DNA of 64,000 nucleotides from Falsochrobactrum ovis. GTDB taxonomy: Bacteria; Pseudomonadota; Alphaproteobacteria; Rhizobiales; Rhizobiaceae. The notes beneath the pieces are model-generated. The model saw only the letters and a list, made by a program, of their open reading frames with translations, searched no databases and was not told where the DNA came from. Position numbers and translations under genes: made by a program. Location: contig NZ_QLMK01000002.1 of NCBI RefSeq assembly GCF_003259955.1, forward strand, positions 351,137-415,136. Reading direction: 5' to 3'. Below are positions 32,020 through 41,259 of the stretch, piece after piece. Position 1 is the first letter of the stretch. Each line of letters opens with the position of its first letter.

Positions 32020-32988
32020 ATGGTTACAGTTCTTGACACGGTCAACCAGAGCGGGCGTCTAAGACATCCTGAAAAGGCTCATCGTCCGGATAGTGAAATC
32101 CTGAAGAAACCCGACTGGATTCGTGTCAAAGCTCCTGTTTCGCGCGGTTATGCAGAAACGCGCGATATTGTGCGCTCTCATAAGCTGGTGACAGTGTGTG
32201 AAGAAGCTGGTTGCCCGAATATTGGTGAGTGCTGGGAAAAGAAGCACGCAACCTTTATGATTATGGGTGAAATATGTACCCGCGCTTGCGCGTTTTGCAA
32301 TGTCGCAACCGGGATACCTATGCCGCTTGACCCCAATGAGCCTGAAAATGTGGCCAAGGCAGTCAAGCAAATGGGATTGACCCATGTGGTTATCACTTCG
32401 GTCGACCGTGACGATCTGGCCGATGGCGGCGCTCAGCATTTCGCTGATGTCATTCATGCTATCCGTGCCACTACGCCAAAAACGACAATTGAAGTTCTTA
32501 CGCCCGACTTTCTGCGCAAGGAAGGCGCGCTTGAAATTGTGGTCAAGGCACGCCCGGACGTGTTCAATCATAATCTTGAAACTGTACCGTCCAAATATCT
32601 CAAAGTTCGCCCTGGCGCGCGTTATTTCCACTCCATTCGCCTGTTGCAACGGGTTAAAGAACTTGATCCCACTATCTTTACGAAGTCGGGAATCATGGTC
32701 GGACTTGGCGAAGAACGAAATGAAATTCTTCAGCTGATGGACGATTTGCGTTCGGCAGACGTGGATTTCATGACCATTGGTCAATATCTCCAGCCGACGC
32801 GCAAGCATCATCCGGTAATCCGTTTTGTGACGCCAGATGAATTCAAATCTTTTGAAACCATTGGGCGTACTAAGGGTTTCCTCTTGGTGGCTTCAAGCCC
32901 ATTGACGCGTTCATCGCATCATGCTGGTGAGGATTTCGCAAAACTTAAGGCCGCCCGGGAAGCCCAGAACGCAATACGAGTTTCGTAA
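32020..32988 (+). CDS. lipA: LipA, lipoyl synthase
   Basis: Radical SAM enzyme that inserts two sulfurs into octanoyl groups on lipoyl domains; its targets PdhB and PdhC are encoded just upstream. The 322-residue product has the auxiliary cluster ligands [13 protein letters not shown] (CX4CX5C), the radical SAM motif CTRACAFC (CX3CX2C) and the C-terminal serine-containing segment [32 protein letters not shown] is also conserved. AGGCAGGAAA precedes the ATG. Confidence 0.97.
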   Translation: MVTVLDTVNQSGRLRHPEKAHRPDSEILKKPDWIRVKAPVSRGYAETRDIVRSHKLVTVCEEAGCPNIGECWEKKHATFMIMGEICTRACAFCNVATGIPMPLDPNEPENVAKAVKQMGLTHVVITSVDRDDLADGGAQHFADVIHAIRATTPKTTIEVLTPDFLRKEGALEIVVKARPDVFNHNLETVPSKYLKVRPGARYFHSIRLLQRVKELDPTIFTKSGIMVGLGEERNEILQLMDDLRSADVDFMTIGQYLQPTRKHHPVIRFVTPDEFKSFETIGRTKGFLLVASSPLTRSSHHAGEDFAKLKAAREAQNAIRVS

Positions 32989-32991
32989 CTT

Positions 32992-33447
32992 ATGCCTCAA
33001 TTTACTACGGTCAGGCGCGTCAAGCACAGGGCAGAGCAAATGTTTGCCCTGGTTGCAGACGTTGAAAAATATCCGCTTTTTTTACCGATGTGCGAAGCGT
33101 TGACAGTTCGCACACGCAAGGAGCGTGACGAGAAGTCTTTGCTCATTGCGGATATGACGGTGGGGTATAAACTCATCCGTGAAACATTCACGAGTCAGGT
33201 CTTGTTAAGCCCGTCGCACAATATTATCGACGTCAAATATCTCGACGGACCGTTTCGATATTTGGACAATCGCTGGACGTTTATACCGGTCGGCGATGGG
33301 GCGGAATGTGATGTTCAGTTTTTCATTGATTATGAATTTAAGAGCCGGACATTGGGTCTATTGATGGGTACGATGTTTGATCTGGCATTTAAAAAGTTTT
33401 CTGAGGCCTTCGAAAAACGTGCCGATGAAATTTACGGCATATCCTGA
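32992..33447 (+). CDS. COQ10/RatA-like START-domain protein
   Basis: Member of the SRPBCC/COQ10 family; relatives bind ubiquinone and aid respiration, and a distant E. coli member (RatA) has been described as a ribosome-association toxin. The 151-residue product opens with TVRRVKHRAEQMFALVADVEKYPLFLPMCEAL, the family signature, and keeps YKLIRETFTSQV, FRYLDNRWTF and a C-terminal helix (LAFKKFSEAFEKRADEIYG). It starts three bases after lipA. Its stop codon directly abuts that of the convergent cinA-like gene. A ubiquinone-binding role is favoured from context and is inference. Confidence 0.88.
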   Translation: MPQFTTVRRVKHRAEQMFALVADVEKYPLFLPMCEALTVRTRKERDEKSLLIADMTVGYKLIRETFTSQVLLSPSHNIIDVKYLDGPFRYLDNRWTFIPVGDGAECDVQFFIDYEFKSRTLGLLMGTMFDLAFKKFSEAFEKRADEIYGIS

Positions 33448-33939
33448 TTACTTTTCCAAAACCTCAAGAATAAGATCCAACGCGGCATAAACAGTTGCGT
33501 GCCTATTTTCTTCACGTGGATTATCGCCAAACCGAAATTCGCGATGCTCGGTAGGTTCTTTATCGCAAGCGCAGGCGATGTGAACCAGACCAACCGGTTT
33601 TTCTAATGATCCGCCGCCGGGGCCTGCAATCCCCGTGACAGCAACAGCAATACCAGCTTGGGAGCGTGCTAATGCTCCTTCTGCCATCGCTATCGCTACC
33701 TCTTTTGACACAGCCCCTTTTTCTTTGATGAGTTCGGCGGGCACATCAATCATCTGAGTTTTGGCTTCGTTGGAATAGGTGACGAAACCACATTTAACCA
33801 CATCTGCCGACCCGGCAATATCGGTCAGCGCGGCTGCGATTAAACCGCCAGTGCAGGATTCCGCGGTGGCTAGCATTACGTTGCGGTCACGACATGCATC
33901 GAGAACTTTCGTCGCCTTTTTTTCTGCAATCAATCTCAT
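33448..33939 (-). CDS. CinA C-terminal family protein (PncC-type nicotinamide-nucleotide amidase)
   Basis: The 163-residue product matches the stand-alone CinA C-terminal domain, which in PncC deamidates NMN to nicotinate mononucleotide in pyridine nucleotide recycling. Visible motifs are [19 protein letters not shown] (active-site Ser-Cys region), [32 protein letters not shown] and [13 protein letters not shown]. The N-terminal MoCF-like domain of full CinA is absent, as is usual for this form. Its ATG overlaps the ispDF stop by four bases, so the two are translationally coupled. Confidence 0.9.
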   Translation of the reverse strand: MRLIAEKKATKVLDACRDRNVMLATAESCTGGLIAAALTDIAGSADVVKCGFVTYSNEAKTQMIDVPAELIKEKGAVSKEVAIAMAEGALARSQAGIAVAVTGIAGPGGGSLEKPVGLVHIACACDKEPTEHREFRFGDNPREENRHATVYAALDLILEVLEK

Positions 33940-35108
33940 TCGGGAACCTCACCTGGATAAATTACGGTAGCGGTGACGATAGCAGCAATGCCTTCACCAC
34001 GACCTATAAAACCGAGTTTTTCGTTGGTAGTTCCCTTAACCGAAATACGGTCAGCACTAATTCCAAGCATATTAACTAAAGATGCTGTCATGGTTGCTCG
34101 GTGCGGTCCGATTTTAGGCTCTTCGGCAATTATAGTGATGTCTGTGTTGGCAATACGACCGCCGGCTTCTCGTACCAGTTTCACAGCATGTTCAACAAAA
34201 ATATGTGAGGCAGCGCCTTTCCATTTTTGGTCTGAGGGCGGAAAATGGGTGCCAATATCGCCAGCGCCGCACGTTGCAAGCAGAGCATCGGTAAGCGCAT
34301 GCAGCGCGACGTCGGCATCGGAATGGCCGCTGAGCTTTTTGGTAAAAGGAATATTGACGCCGCACAAAGTGATATGATCGCCCGGCTCGAAACAATGAAC
34401 ATCATATCCGTTGCCAGTGCGGATGTCAGGAAACTTACTCATATTCTGCCTCAAACGTTTATCAGCCAGCTCTATATCTTTGGCCCATGTGAGCTTTATA
34501 TTATCCGCTGAGCCTTGCACAATGCGGACCGGAAGGCCGTACCATTCGGCAATTGCAGCGTCATCGGTAAAATCTGTTCGCTCGTTTTCAAAGGCAAGAT
34601 TATGCGCCGCAAAGATTTGTTTATACGGAAAAGCCTGTGGTGTTTGCGCGGCAAATAGTCCGTCACGCGATACAGTTTCGATAACGGTTCCTTCTTTAGA
34701 GGCCCGTTTGAGCGTATCTGAAACTGCGAGCGCGGGAAGTATTCCAGTATCAGGGCAAAGATTTAGCACGATGGTGTGAAGAAGTTCTTGGGAAATAAAT
34801 GGCCGCACTCCGTCGTGGATGAGCACATATTGTGGAGGGCAATCTTCAAGTGCCGTCAAACCAAGACGTGTCGAATCCTGTCTGGTTGCACCGCCAAGCA
34901 CAATTTTAATCCGTTTTATATATGGGCTGATTGCCTGTTTGCACAAATCAACATCATCAGAATGAATGACGAGCACGATTTCATCGATCAATTCTGATTC
35001 CACAAATGTAGATAATGTGCGTGTCAAAACGGATTGACCGCCGATACGACGATATTGCTTTGGCCCTTCAATGCTTTGACCGGCGCGCTCTCCGCGGCCT
35101 GCTGCCAC
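33936..35108 (-). CDS. ispDF: IspDF, bifunctional MEP cytidylyltransferase / MECDP synthase
   Basis: Fusion of two enzymes of the MEP isoprenoid route: IspD (MEP plus CTP to CDP-ME) and IspF (cyclisation of CDP-MEP to MECDP). Residues 1-230 or so are IspD ([53 protein letters not shown]). From about residue 232 the IspF domain follows, with the metal site GYDVHCF, the [16 protein letters not shown] segment and [15 protein letters not shown]. The coordinates use GTG 35108, but that start cuts the first beta strand; the homologous frame continues upstream to 35138 with no ATG, GTG or TTG (see findings). It overlaps cinA by four bases. Confidence 0.92.
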   Translation of the reverse strand: MAAGRGERAGQSIEGPKQYRRIGGQSVLTRTLSTFVESELIDEIVLVIHSDDVDLCKQAISPYIKRIKIVLGGATRQDSTRLGLTALEDCPPQYVLIHDGVRPFISQELLHTIVLNLCPDTGILPALAVSDTLKRASKEGTVIETVSRDGLFAAQTPQAFPYKQIFAAHNLAFENERTDFTDDAAIAEWYGLPVRIVQGSADNIKLTWAKDIELADKRLRQNMSKFPDIRTGNGYDVHCFEPGDHITLCGVNIPFTKKLSGHSDADVALHALTDALLATCGAGDIGTHFPPSDQKWKGAASHIFVEHAVKLVREAGGRIANTDITIIAEEPKIGPHRATMTASLVNMLGISADRISVKGTTNEKLGFIGRGEGIAAIVTATVIYPGEVPE

Positions 35109-35262
35109 GATTATTGCTGCTACTTTAGAAATTTTTTTAGCCCCGACAAAAAAGTTTGTGTAAGCGGAATAATGCCTTGCGAATTGAAATGCCAGTCATC
35201 AAACGGTTTCTTGCGATTCAATTGGGCTTTTTCTTGCGCCAGTTGACCCATATGATTAAACT

Positions 35263-36309
35263 ATGGGCGAATATTTTAATGCATACCAAATAGGCAAATC
35301 GGTGGAAATTTTATCGCAGCCTCTGAATATTGGCGGGGTGACGCTGAAAAATCGCGTTTTTCTTGCGCCCATGTCAGGCGTTTCGGATCTTCCTTTCAGA
35401 AAGCGAGCAGCGCAGGCAGGTGCGGGAATGGTTGTTTCCGAAATGGTTGCAAGTGCAGAGCTTTGTAATCGGCATAAAGAAAGCATGTTGCGCCTATCCG
35501 GCGAAGGTCTTGGCACCCATGTTGTTCAGCTTGCGGGTCGAGAGGCCCACTGGATGGGGGAAGCTGCAAAAATAGCCGAAGGAGAGGGCGCAGACATCAT
35601 CGATATTAATATGGGATGTCCGGCGAAAAAGGTGACAGGCGGTTATTCCGGTTCTGCACTGATGCGCGATCTAGATCACGCTATGACTTTGGTTGAGGCG
35701 ACGATTGCCGCTGTAAAAGTTCCGGTGACGCTTAAGATGCGTCTGGGATGGGATGAAAACAGCATAAATGCACCCGAATTGGCAAAGCGTGCCGAAGATG
35801 CGGGTATTGCCATGGTTACGGTCCATGGCCGCACCCGATGCCAGTTTTACAAAGGCAAAGCGGATTGGGACGCTATCAGGGCTGTTCGAGAGGCGGTAAA
35901 AATACCGCTGGTAGCGAATGGTGATGTGGCAAATAAAGATGATGCTTGCGCAATTTTACAGCAATCCGGAGCGGATGCGATAATGGTGGGTCGGGCATCC
36001 TATGGCCAGCCATGGTTGGCAGGCGGCATTGTAGGAAGCGATGCGGTGCCAAAATCGATAGAGCATATTTTAGCATATATTATAAGTCATTATGAAGATA
36101 TGCTAAACCATTATGGCATCAAAACCGGCATAAGGCATGCTCGAAAACATTTAGGCTGGTATCTTGATCGTCACATTGGAAATACCCTTGCGCCGGCTGC
36201 GCGGGCGAAGATCATGACATTGAACGATGCTGCCGAGGTAGTTAGAGAGCTTGAAACTATTTTTCATCAAAAAGCGGAACTAAGCGTTCCAAAGCGTAGG
36301 GTTGCCTGA
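35263..36309 (+). CDS. dusB: DusB/NifR3, tRNA-dihydrouridine synthase
   Basis: FMN-dependent reductase making dihydrouridine in tRNA. The 348-residue TIM-barrel product has [17 protein letters not shown], the catalytic Cys in [51 protein letters not shown] and [16 protein letters not shown]. The gene is historically called nifR3 because it leads the ntrBC operon in rhizobia and Rhodobacter, exactly as here. Its TGA overlaps the ATG of ntrB by one base. Confidence 0.95.
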   Translation: MGEYFNAYQIGKSVEILSQPLNIGGVTLKNRVFLAPMSGVSDLPFRKRAAQAGAGMVVSEMVASAELCNRHKESMLRLSGEGLGTHVVQLAGREAHWMGEAAKIAEGEGADIIDINMGCPAKKVTGGYSGSALMRDLDHAMTLVEATIAAVKVPVTLKMRLGWDENSINAPELAKRAEDAGIAMVTVHGRTRCQFYKGKADWDAIRAVREAVKIPLVANGDVANKDDACAILQQSGADAIMVGRASYGQPWLAGGIVGSDAVPKSIEHILAYIISHYEDMLNHYGIKTGIRHARKHLGWYLDRHIGNTLAPAARAKIMTLNDAAEVVRELETIFHQKAELSVPKRRVA

Positions 36310-37466
36310 TGCGCCGCAGAGGCGAAGGGGATAATGTTGCATCCGTAGTGCTTGATGCAATCAGTCAGCCCGTGATTATGCTTGGTGCAGATAATCGCAT
36401 TACTTTTGCCAATCTAGATGCAGAACAATTTTTTCGTTCCGGTTCCGCTATATTGGCACGTAACAGTTTGGACTCATTTCTGCCGTTGGGCAGTCCGTTA
36501 TTATCATTGATTGATAAGGTGCGGAGCACCCAGGTTCCGATAAATGAATATCGCGTAGATGTGTCTTCGCCCAAGCTAGGGGGAGAACGAATTGTTGATC
36601 TTTATGTCGCGCCTGTCATGGAGAAGCCCGGTGCGGTTGTCATTTTGTTCAAAGAGCAAACCATTGCCGAGAAAATTGATCGGCAGATGACGCATAGAGG
36701 TGCTGCACGTTCTGTTGCAGGTCTTGCCTCTATGCTAGCGCATGAAATTAAAAATCCTCTTTCGGGTATAAGGGGAGCTGCGCAGTTGCTTGAACAAGTG
36801 GTCGAAGGAGATGACCGGGCATTGGCACGCCTGATTACCGAAGAAACGGATCGGATTGTTAAGCTTGTTAATCGCATGGAAATATTCTCAGACGGACGCC
36901 CCATAGAGCGTAGCGCAGTGAATATTCATGTGGTGCTTGATCACGTAAAAGCGATTGCGCAAAATGGTTTTGCGCGGAATATCCGCTTTATTGAAGATTA
37001 CGACCCGTCGCTGCCGCCGGTCTATGCTAATCGTGATCAACTAGTTCAGGTGTTTCTCAATCTCATTAAAAATGCCGCAGAAGCAATTGGTGACCGAGAG
37101 GATGGAGAAATTACACTTTCCACCGCTTACAAGCCGGGCATTAAATTACAGGTGCCGGGTGCGCGGGATCGGGTTGCCCTGCCTTTGGAATTCTGCGTGC
37201 AAGATAATGGCTCGGGGGTTCCTGCGGACATGCTGCCGCATCTTTTCGAGCCTTTCGTAACCACCAAGGTTAAAGGTTCGGGCCTCGGATTGGCATTGGT
37301 TGCAAAAATCATTGGTGATCACGGTGGGGTGATTGAGTGTGACGCTCATCCGTTGCGGACGAAGTTCAAAATCCTTATGCCATGTTGGAAGAATTTGACA
37401 GAAGATATTGAAATAAAAGAATTTGAATTATCTCGGTCAGGACCTAAAAATGATTTCGAAGCCTGA
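36309..37466 (+). CDS. ntrB: NtrB (GlnL), nitrogen-regulation sensor histidine kinase
   Basis: Soluble kinase controlled by PII that phosphorylates NtrC in nitrogen limitation. The 385-residue product has an N-terminal PAS domain (residues about 10-120, [29 protein letters not shown]), a dimerisation/phosphoacceptor domain with His145 in [20 protein letters not shown], and the HATPase with N box [18 protein letters not shown] and [12 protein letters not shown]. No membrane segment is seen. It overlaps dusB by one base and ntrC by 17 bases, forming a tight operon. Confidence 0.96.
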   Translation: MRRRGEGDNVASVVLDAISQPVIMLGADNRITFANLDAEQFFRSGSAILARNSLDSFLPLGSPLLSLIDKVRSTQVPINEYRVDVSSPKLGGERIVDLYVAPVMEKPGAVVILFKEQTIAEKIDRQMTHRGAARSVAGLASMLAHEIKNPLSGIRGAAQLLEQVVEGDDRALARLITEETDRIVKLVNRMEIFSDGRPIERSAVNIHVVLDHVKAIAQNGFARNIRFIEDYDPSLPPVYANRDQLVQVFLNLIKNAAEAIGDREDGEITLSTAYKPGIKLQVPGARDRVALPLEFCVQDNGSGVPADMLPHLFEPFVTTKVKGSGLGLALVAKIIGDHGGVIECDAHPLRTKFKILMPCWKNLTEDIEIKEFELSRSGPKNDFEA

Positions 37467-38919
37467 GAAAGCCACTATTCTTGTTGCAGATGACGATGCT
37501 GCAATCCGTACGGTTCTTAATCAGGCGCTCTCACGTGCGGGCTATGAGGTGCGAGTTGCTTCGAACGCGTCCTCATTATGGCGATGGATTTCAGCGGGCG
37601 ACGGGGACTTGGTGATCACCGATGTTATGATGCCCGATGAAAATGCTTTTGATTTGCTGCCGCGCATTAAAAAGATGCGTTCCGATTTGCCAGTTATTGT
37701 CATGAGCGCACAGAATACATTCATGACGGCGATCCGGGCCTCAGAGGCGGGAGCCTATGATTATCTGCCAAAACCGTTTGATTTAACGGAATTGATTAAC
37801 ATTATCCGCCGCGCTTTGGCCGAACCCAAAACCCGCCCAGCGTTAAATCATGGCGATGACCAGATGGAGAATATGCCTCTGGTTGGCCGTTCGGCTGCCA
37901 TGCAGGAAATCTATCGCTTGCTTGCGCGCATGATGCAGACTGATCTGACGGTAATGGTGACAGGTGAATCGGGCACGGGGAAAGAACTGGTCGCGCGTGC
38001 GCTGCATGAATATGGACGCCGGCGCAAAGGTCCGTTTGTTGCAATTAACATGGCCGCTATCCCGCGTGAATTGATTGAAGCGGAATTGTTCGGGCATGAA
38101 AAAGGTGCGTTTACGGGTGCGCAAAACCGTGCCATAGGCCGTTTTGAGCAGGCGAATGGTGGAACTTTATTCCTCGATGAAATTGGCGATATGCCAATGG
38201 ATGCGCAGACGCGCTTACTTCGTGTCCTGCAGCAGGGTGAATTTACGAGTATCGGGGGACGAATCCCGGTCAAAACCGATGTTCGCATTGTGGCAGCCAC
38301 GAATAAAGATCTTCGACAACTGATTGCGCAGGGGCTTTTTCGCGAAGATTTATACTATCGCCTGAACGTGGTTCCATTGCGGTTACCTCCATTGCGCGAG
38401 CGTAGCGAGGATGTCCCAGATCTCGTGAGGCATTTTTTCAAGCGAGTGGCCACAGAGGGGTTGCCGGAAAAATGGGTTAATGCCGCGGGACTGGATATCA
38501 TGCGGCAATATTGCTGGCCGGGTAATGTGCGTGAGTTGGAAAATTTGGTCCGGCGTCTGGCGGCGCTATATCCTCAAGAAGAAATTACGCCCGAAATTAT
38601 TGAAGCGGAACTTCGGCATGACTTATCAAAACCGGACAGTGGTGTAGGGTTATCGATTGATTTTGATCAGGTGACCATTTCACAGGTCGTCGAGCAGAAT
38701 ATGCAACGCTATTTTGCTTCTTTTGGAGACGGATTGCCGCCGCCCGGTCTTTATCATCGAGTGTTGGCCGAGTTTGAATATCCGTTAATTTTAGCCTGTC
38801 TAACCGCAACGCGAGGAAATCAAATTAAAGCGGCGGAAATATTGGGGCTCAACCGAAATACTTTGCGCAAGAAAATTCGCGAATTAGGAGTAAATATATA
38901 TCGCAGCCCAAAACTGTAG
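37450..38919 (+). CDS. ntrC: NtrC (GlnG), sigma-54-dependent response regulator
   Basis: Activates sigma-54 promoters of nitrogen assimilation genes. The 489-residue product has a receiver domain (acidic DDD at 14-16, phosphoacceptor Asp58 in VITDVMMP, Lys in YLPKPF) and a sigma-54 AAA+ domain with Walker A GESGTGKE, the sigma-54 contact loop intact as EKGAFTGA, and [12 protein letters not shown]. The C-terminal Fis-type helix-turn-helix is [23 protein letters not shown]. The start was set at ATG 37450, with AGGACC upstream. The intact GAFTGA loop contrasts with NtrX in the same cluster. Confidence 0.97.
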   Translation: MISKPEKATILVADDDAAIRTVLNQALSRAGYEVRVASNASSLWRWISAGDGDLVITDVMMPDENAFDLLPRIKKMRSDLPVIVMSAQNTFMTAIRASEAGAYDYLPKPFDLTELINIIRRALAEPKTRPALNHGDDQMENMPLVGRSAAMQEIYRLLARMMQTDLTVMVTGESGTGKELVARALHEYGRRRKGPFVAINMAAIPRELIEAELFGHEKGAFTGAQNRAIGRFEQANGGTLFLDEIGDMPMDAQTRLLRVLQQGEFTSIGGRIPVKTDVRIVAATNKDLRQLIAQGLFREDLYYRLNVVPLRLPPLRERSEDVPDLVRHFFKRVATEGLPEKWVNAAGLDIMRQYCWPGNVRELENLVRRLAALYPQEEITPEIIEAELRHDLSKPDSGVGLSIDFDQVTISQVVEQNMQRYFASFGDGLPPPGLYHRVLAEFEYPLILACLTATRGNQIKAAEILGLNRNTLRKKIRELGVNIYRSPKL

Positions 38920-38949
38920 GTCTCTCAAAATATCGTTGCATTTTCGCCA

Positions 38950-38978
38950 CAATATGTTGCATAGATGCAACGGAATTG
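38950..38978. promoter_or_regulatory. Candidate NtrX-type operator pair upstream of ntrY
   Basis: Two CAA-Nn-TTG elements lie in the 74-base ntrC-ntrY gap: CAA-TATG-TTG (38950-38959) and CAA-CGGAA-TTG (38968-38978). Between and around them GTTGCAT occurs at 38935-38941 and 38956-38962, 21 bases apart, and as its inverted copy at 38965-38971. The CAA-N-TTG form agrees with what I recall of NtrX recognition sites in other alphaproteobacteria. Confidence 0.5.
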
Positions 38979-38993
38979 GTTAACATGGTTAAC

Positions 38994-41258
38994 ATGAAAA
39001 CAGCGAATCTGATGACGGATATTAATGAATCTGATCAACAATCGGGTGGGGAGGGGCGCAGGCTTCTCGCGCTGCCTGGCATTATTACCGTTGTATCAGC
39101 GCTGATAACAGCATCTATTTCTTTTGCAATTTTGATTGGGATTACACCCATAACGCCTGATCGTGGCGTAACGCTGGCGCTTGTGATCATTAATGTCGCG
39201 CTGATCTGTTTTCTTATTCTGCTAATATGTCGGGAAATTTATCGCATTATCACCGCCCGGCGGCTGGGGAAGGCTGCATCAAGGCTTCATGTCCGAATAG
39301 TAGCGCTTTTTTCTCTGATTGCTGCAGTGCCAGCGATTGTTGTAGCTATTGTTGCGTCAGTGACCCTTAATCTGGGGCTTGATCGGTGGTTTGATACCAA
39401 TACACGCGATATTGTCAGCTCATCACAAAGCCTGTCATCCGCTTATATAAGAGAGACTGCACTTAATCTGCAAAGCACATCCTATTCGATGTTGCAGGAG
39501 CTTGATGCTCAAAGGACCATGTTCAGTCTGGATCGCGGCGGATTTGTGCGCTTTATGTCACTTCAGACGGCTGGACGGGGTTTGTTAGGTGCTTTTCTCG
39601 TACGGCAAAACGGTGACATTGTCGTAAGAAGCGACATAGGTATTCAGGTGCGTTTGCCGCCGCCTACAGAAGATGCCCTTGCCACAGCTGTTGATGGAAA
39701 GCCGGTAATTATCCCGCCCGGAAACAGTAATTTTGTGGGCGCTGTTATCAAGATGCGCGAAATACCGGATCTATATCTTTATACAGTTCGCACGGTTGAT
39801 CAGCAGGTGCTGGAGGCGATGCATCTGATGGAGGCGAATACAAAGCGCTATCAGGAAATGGACGCGAACCGCATTCCAACCCAGATCGCCTTTGCACTGC
39901 TTTATTTTGGCTTGACGCTTATTGTACTACTTTCGGCAATCTGGACTGGGATCGCCGTGGCAGACAGGCTCGTTCGCCCGATCCGATTGTTGATCGGTGC
40001 GGCAGATGAGGTTTCCGCAGGTAATCTTGATATTTTTGTGCCCGTACGTGCATCAGATGGAGATGTGGGCGCGCTGTCTGATACTTTTAACAATATGGTT
40101 GCTGAGGTCAAAAGTCAGCGGAACGAGTTGCTTTTTGCCAATGCGCAGATTGATGAACGGCGCCGCTTCTCCGAGGCAGTTTTATCAGGCGTAACTGCGG
40201 GTGTGATCGGGATTGAAACGGATGGGTCGATCTCTATTCTCAATCGCTCAGCTGAGCAAATGTTCGGCGTCAGTTCTCAGGAAGCAATTGGCAAAAATCT
40301 CAGCAGCATCGCACCGGAGATAGGGCAGGCTTTTGAATTGGCCCGCAGTGCCGGGCGCATCATGCATCGAGAACAGGTGACAATGACACGCGCAAATGCG
40401 GCGCGTACCTTCAATGTGCAGGTGACTGTTGAAGACGCTGAAACAGACGATCATTCTTATGTTGTAACGGTTGACGATATTACCGATCTTGTGCAGGCGC
40501 AGCGATCTTCTGCTTGGGCAGATGTCGCTCGGCGTATTGCGCATGAGATCAAAAATCCGCTTACACCCATTCAGCTTTCTGCAGAGCGTATTCGCCGGCG
40601 TTATGGGAAGGTAATTACTGAAGACCGCGAAGTGTTTGATCAGTGTACGGAGACGATTATCCGTCAGGTCGGCGATATTGGTCGGATGGTCGACGAGTTT
40701 TCTGCTTTCGCCCGTATGCCAAAGCCCGATATGCGGATTATGGATTTGCGAGATGCGTTAAGAGAGGCGTCATTCCTGATTGAAGTCAGCCGGCAGGACA
40801 TCCAATTTACCAATGAGTTTGAAGATTGCGAGCTTCTGGGTACTTTTGACAGTCGTATGCTCGGACAGGCGTTCGGCAATGTCATAAAGAATGCAAGCGA
40901 AGCGATTGATGCCGTGCCGAAAGAAGAGCGCGGTGAGGGGCATATTCTTGTCAGAGCATATAAATCTAACGGGCATTTGACCGTCGATATTATCGATAAT
41001 GGCAAAGGATTGCCGGGTGACGACCGGCAGAAACTTTTAGAGCCTTATATGACAACTCGCGAAAAAGGCACAGGATTGGGGCTCGCGATTGTGCGAAAAA
41101 TCGTTGAAGAGCATGGTGGTTATTTAGAATTGCACGATGCGCCAGAAGACTTTTTTGGTGGCCGCGGCGCATTGATACGCATGATTTTTCCTGAAGCTCC
41201 CTCCGACCAATCGGATGAGGAAGTTCAGGCGAACAGAACGAGTGGACAGGTGGTTTGA
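38994..41258 (+). CDS. ntrY: NtrY, membrane sensor histidine kinase
   Basis: Sensor of the NtrYX pair, linked in related bacteria to nitrogen metabolism, redox state and envelope functions. The product of about 754 residues has hydrophobic helices near the N-terminus (ITVVSALITASISFAILIGI, LVIINVALICFLILLI, IVALFSLIAAVPAIVVAIVA), a periplasmic part of roughly 190 residues and another helix (FALLYFGLTLIVLLSAIW). HAMP, PAS (VLSGVTAGVIGIETDGSISI) and kinase domains follow, with His517 in [21 protein letters not shown] and the ATP lid GTGLGLAIVRKI. The start is uncertain: ATG 38994 chosen among TTG 38976, ATG 38985 and ATG 38994, which lie in a tandem TTAACATGG repeat. Confidence 0.94.
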   Translation: MKTANLMTDINESDQQSGGEGRRLLALPGIITVVSALITASISFAILIGITPITPDRGVTLALVIINVALICFLILLICREIYRIITARRLGKAASRLHVRIVALFSLIAAVPAIVVAIVASVTLNLGLDRWFDTNTRDIVSSSQSLSSAYIRETALNLQSTSYSMLQELDAQRTMFSLDRGGFVRFMSLQTAGRGLLGAFLVRQNGDIVVRSDIGIQVRLPPPTEDALATAVDGKPVIIPPGNSNFVGAVIKMREIPDLYLYTVRTVDQQVLEAMHLMEANTKRYQEMDANRIPTQIAFALLYFGLTLIVLLSAIWTGIAVADRLVRPIRLLIGAADEVSAGNLDIFVPVRASDGDVGALSDTFNNMVAEVKSQRNELLFANAQIDERRRFSEAVLSGVTAGVIGIETDGSISILNRSAEQMFGVSSQEAIGKNLSSIAPEIGQAFELARSAGRIMHREQVTMTRANAARTFNVQVTVEDAETDDHSYVVTVDDITDLVQAQRSSAWADVARRIAHEIKNPLTPIQLSAERIRRRYGKVITEDREVFDQCTETIIRQVGDIGRMVDEFSAFARMPKPDMRIMDLRDALREASFLIEVSRQDIQFTNEFEDCELLGTFDSRMLGQAFGNVIKNASEAIDAVPKEERGEGHILVRAYKSNGHLTVDIIDNGKGLPGDDRQKLLEPYMTTREKGTGLGLAIVRKIVEEHGGYLELHDAPEDFFGGRGALIRMIFPEAPSDQSDEEVQANRTSGQVV

Positions 41259-41259
41259 T

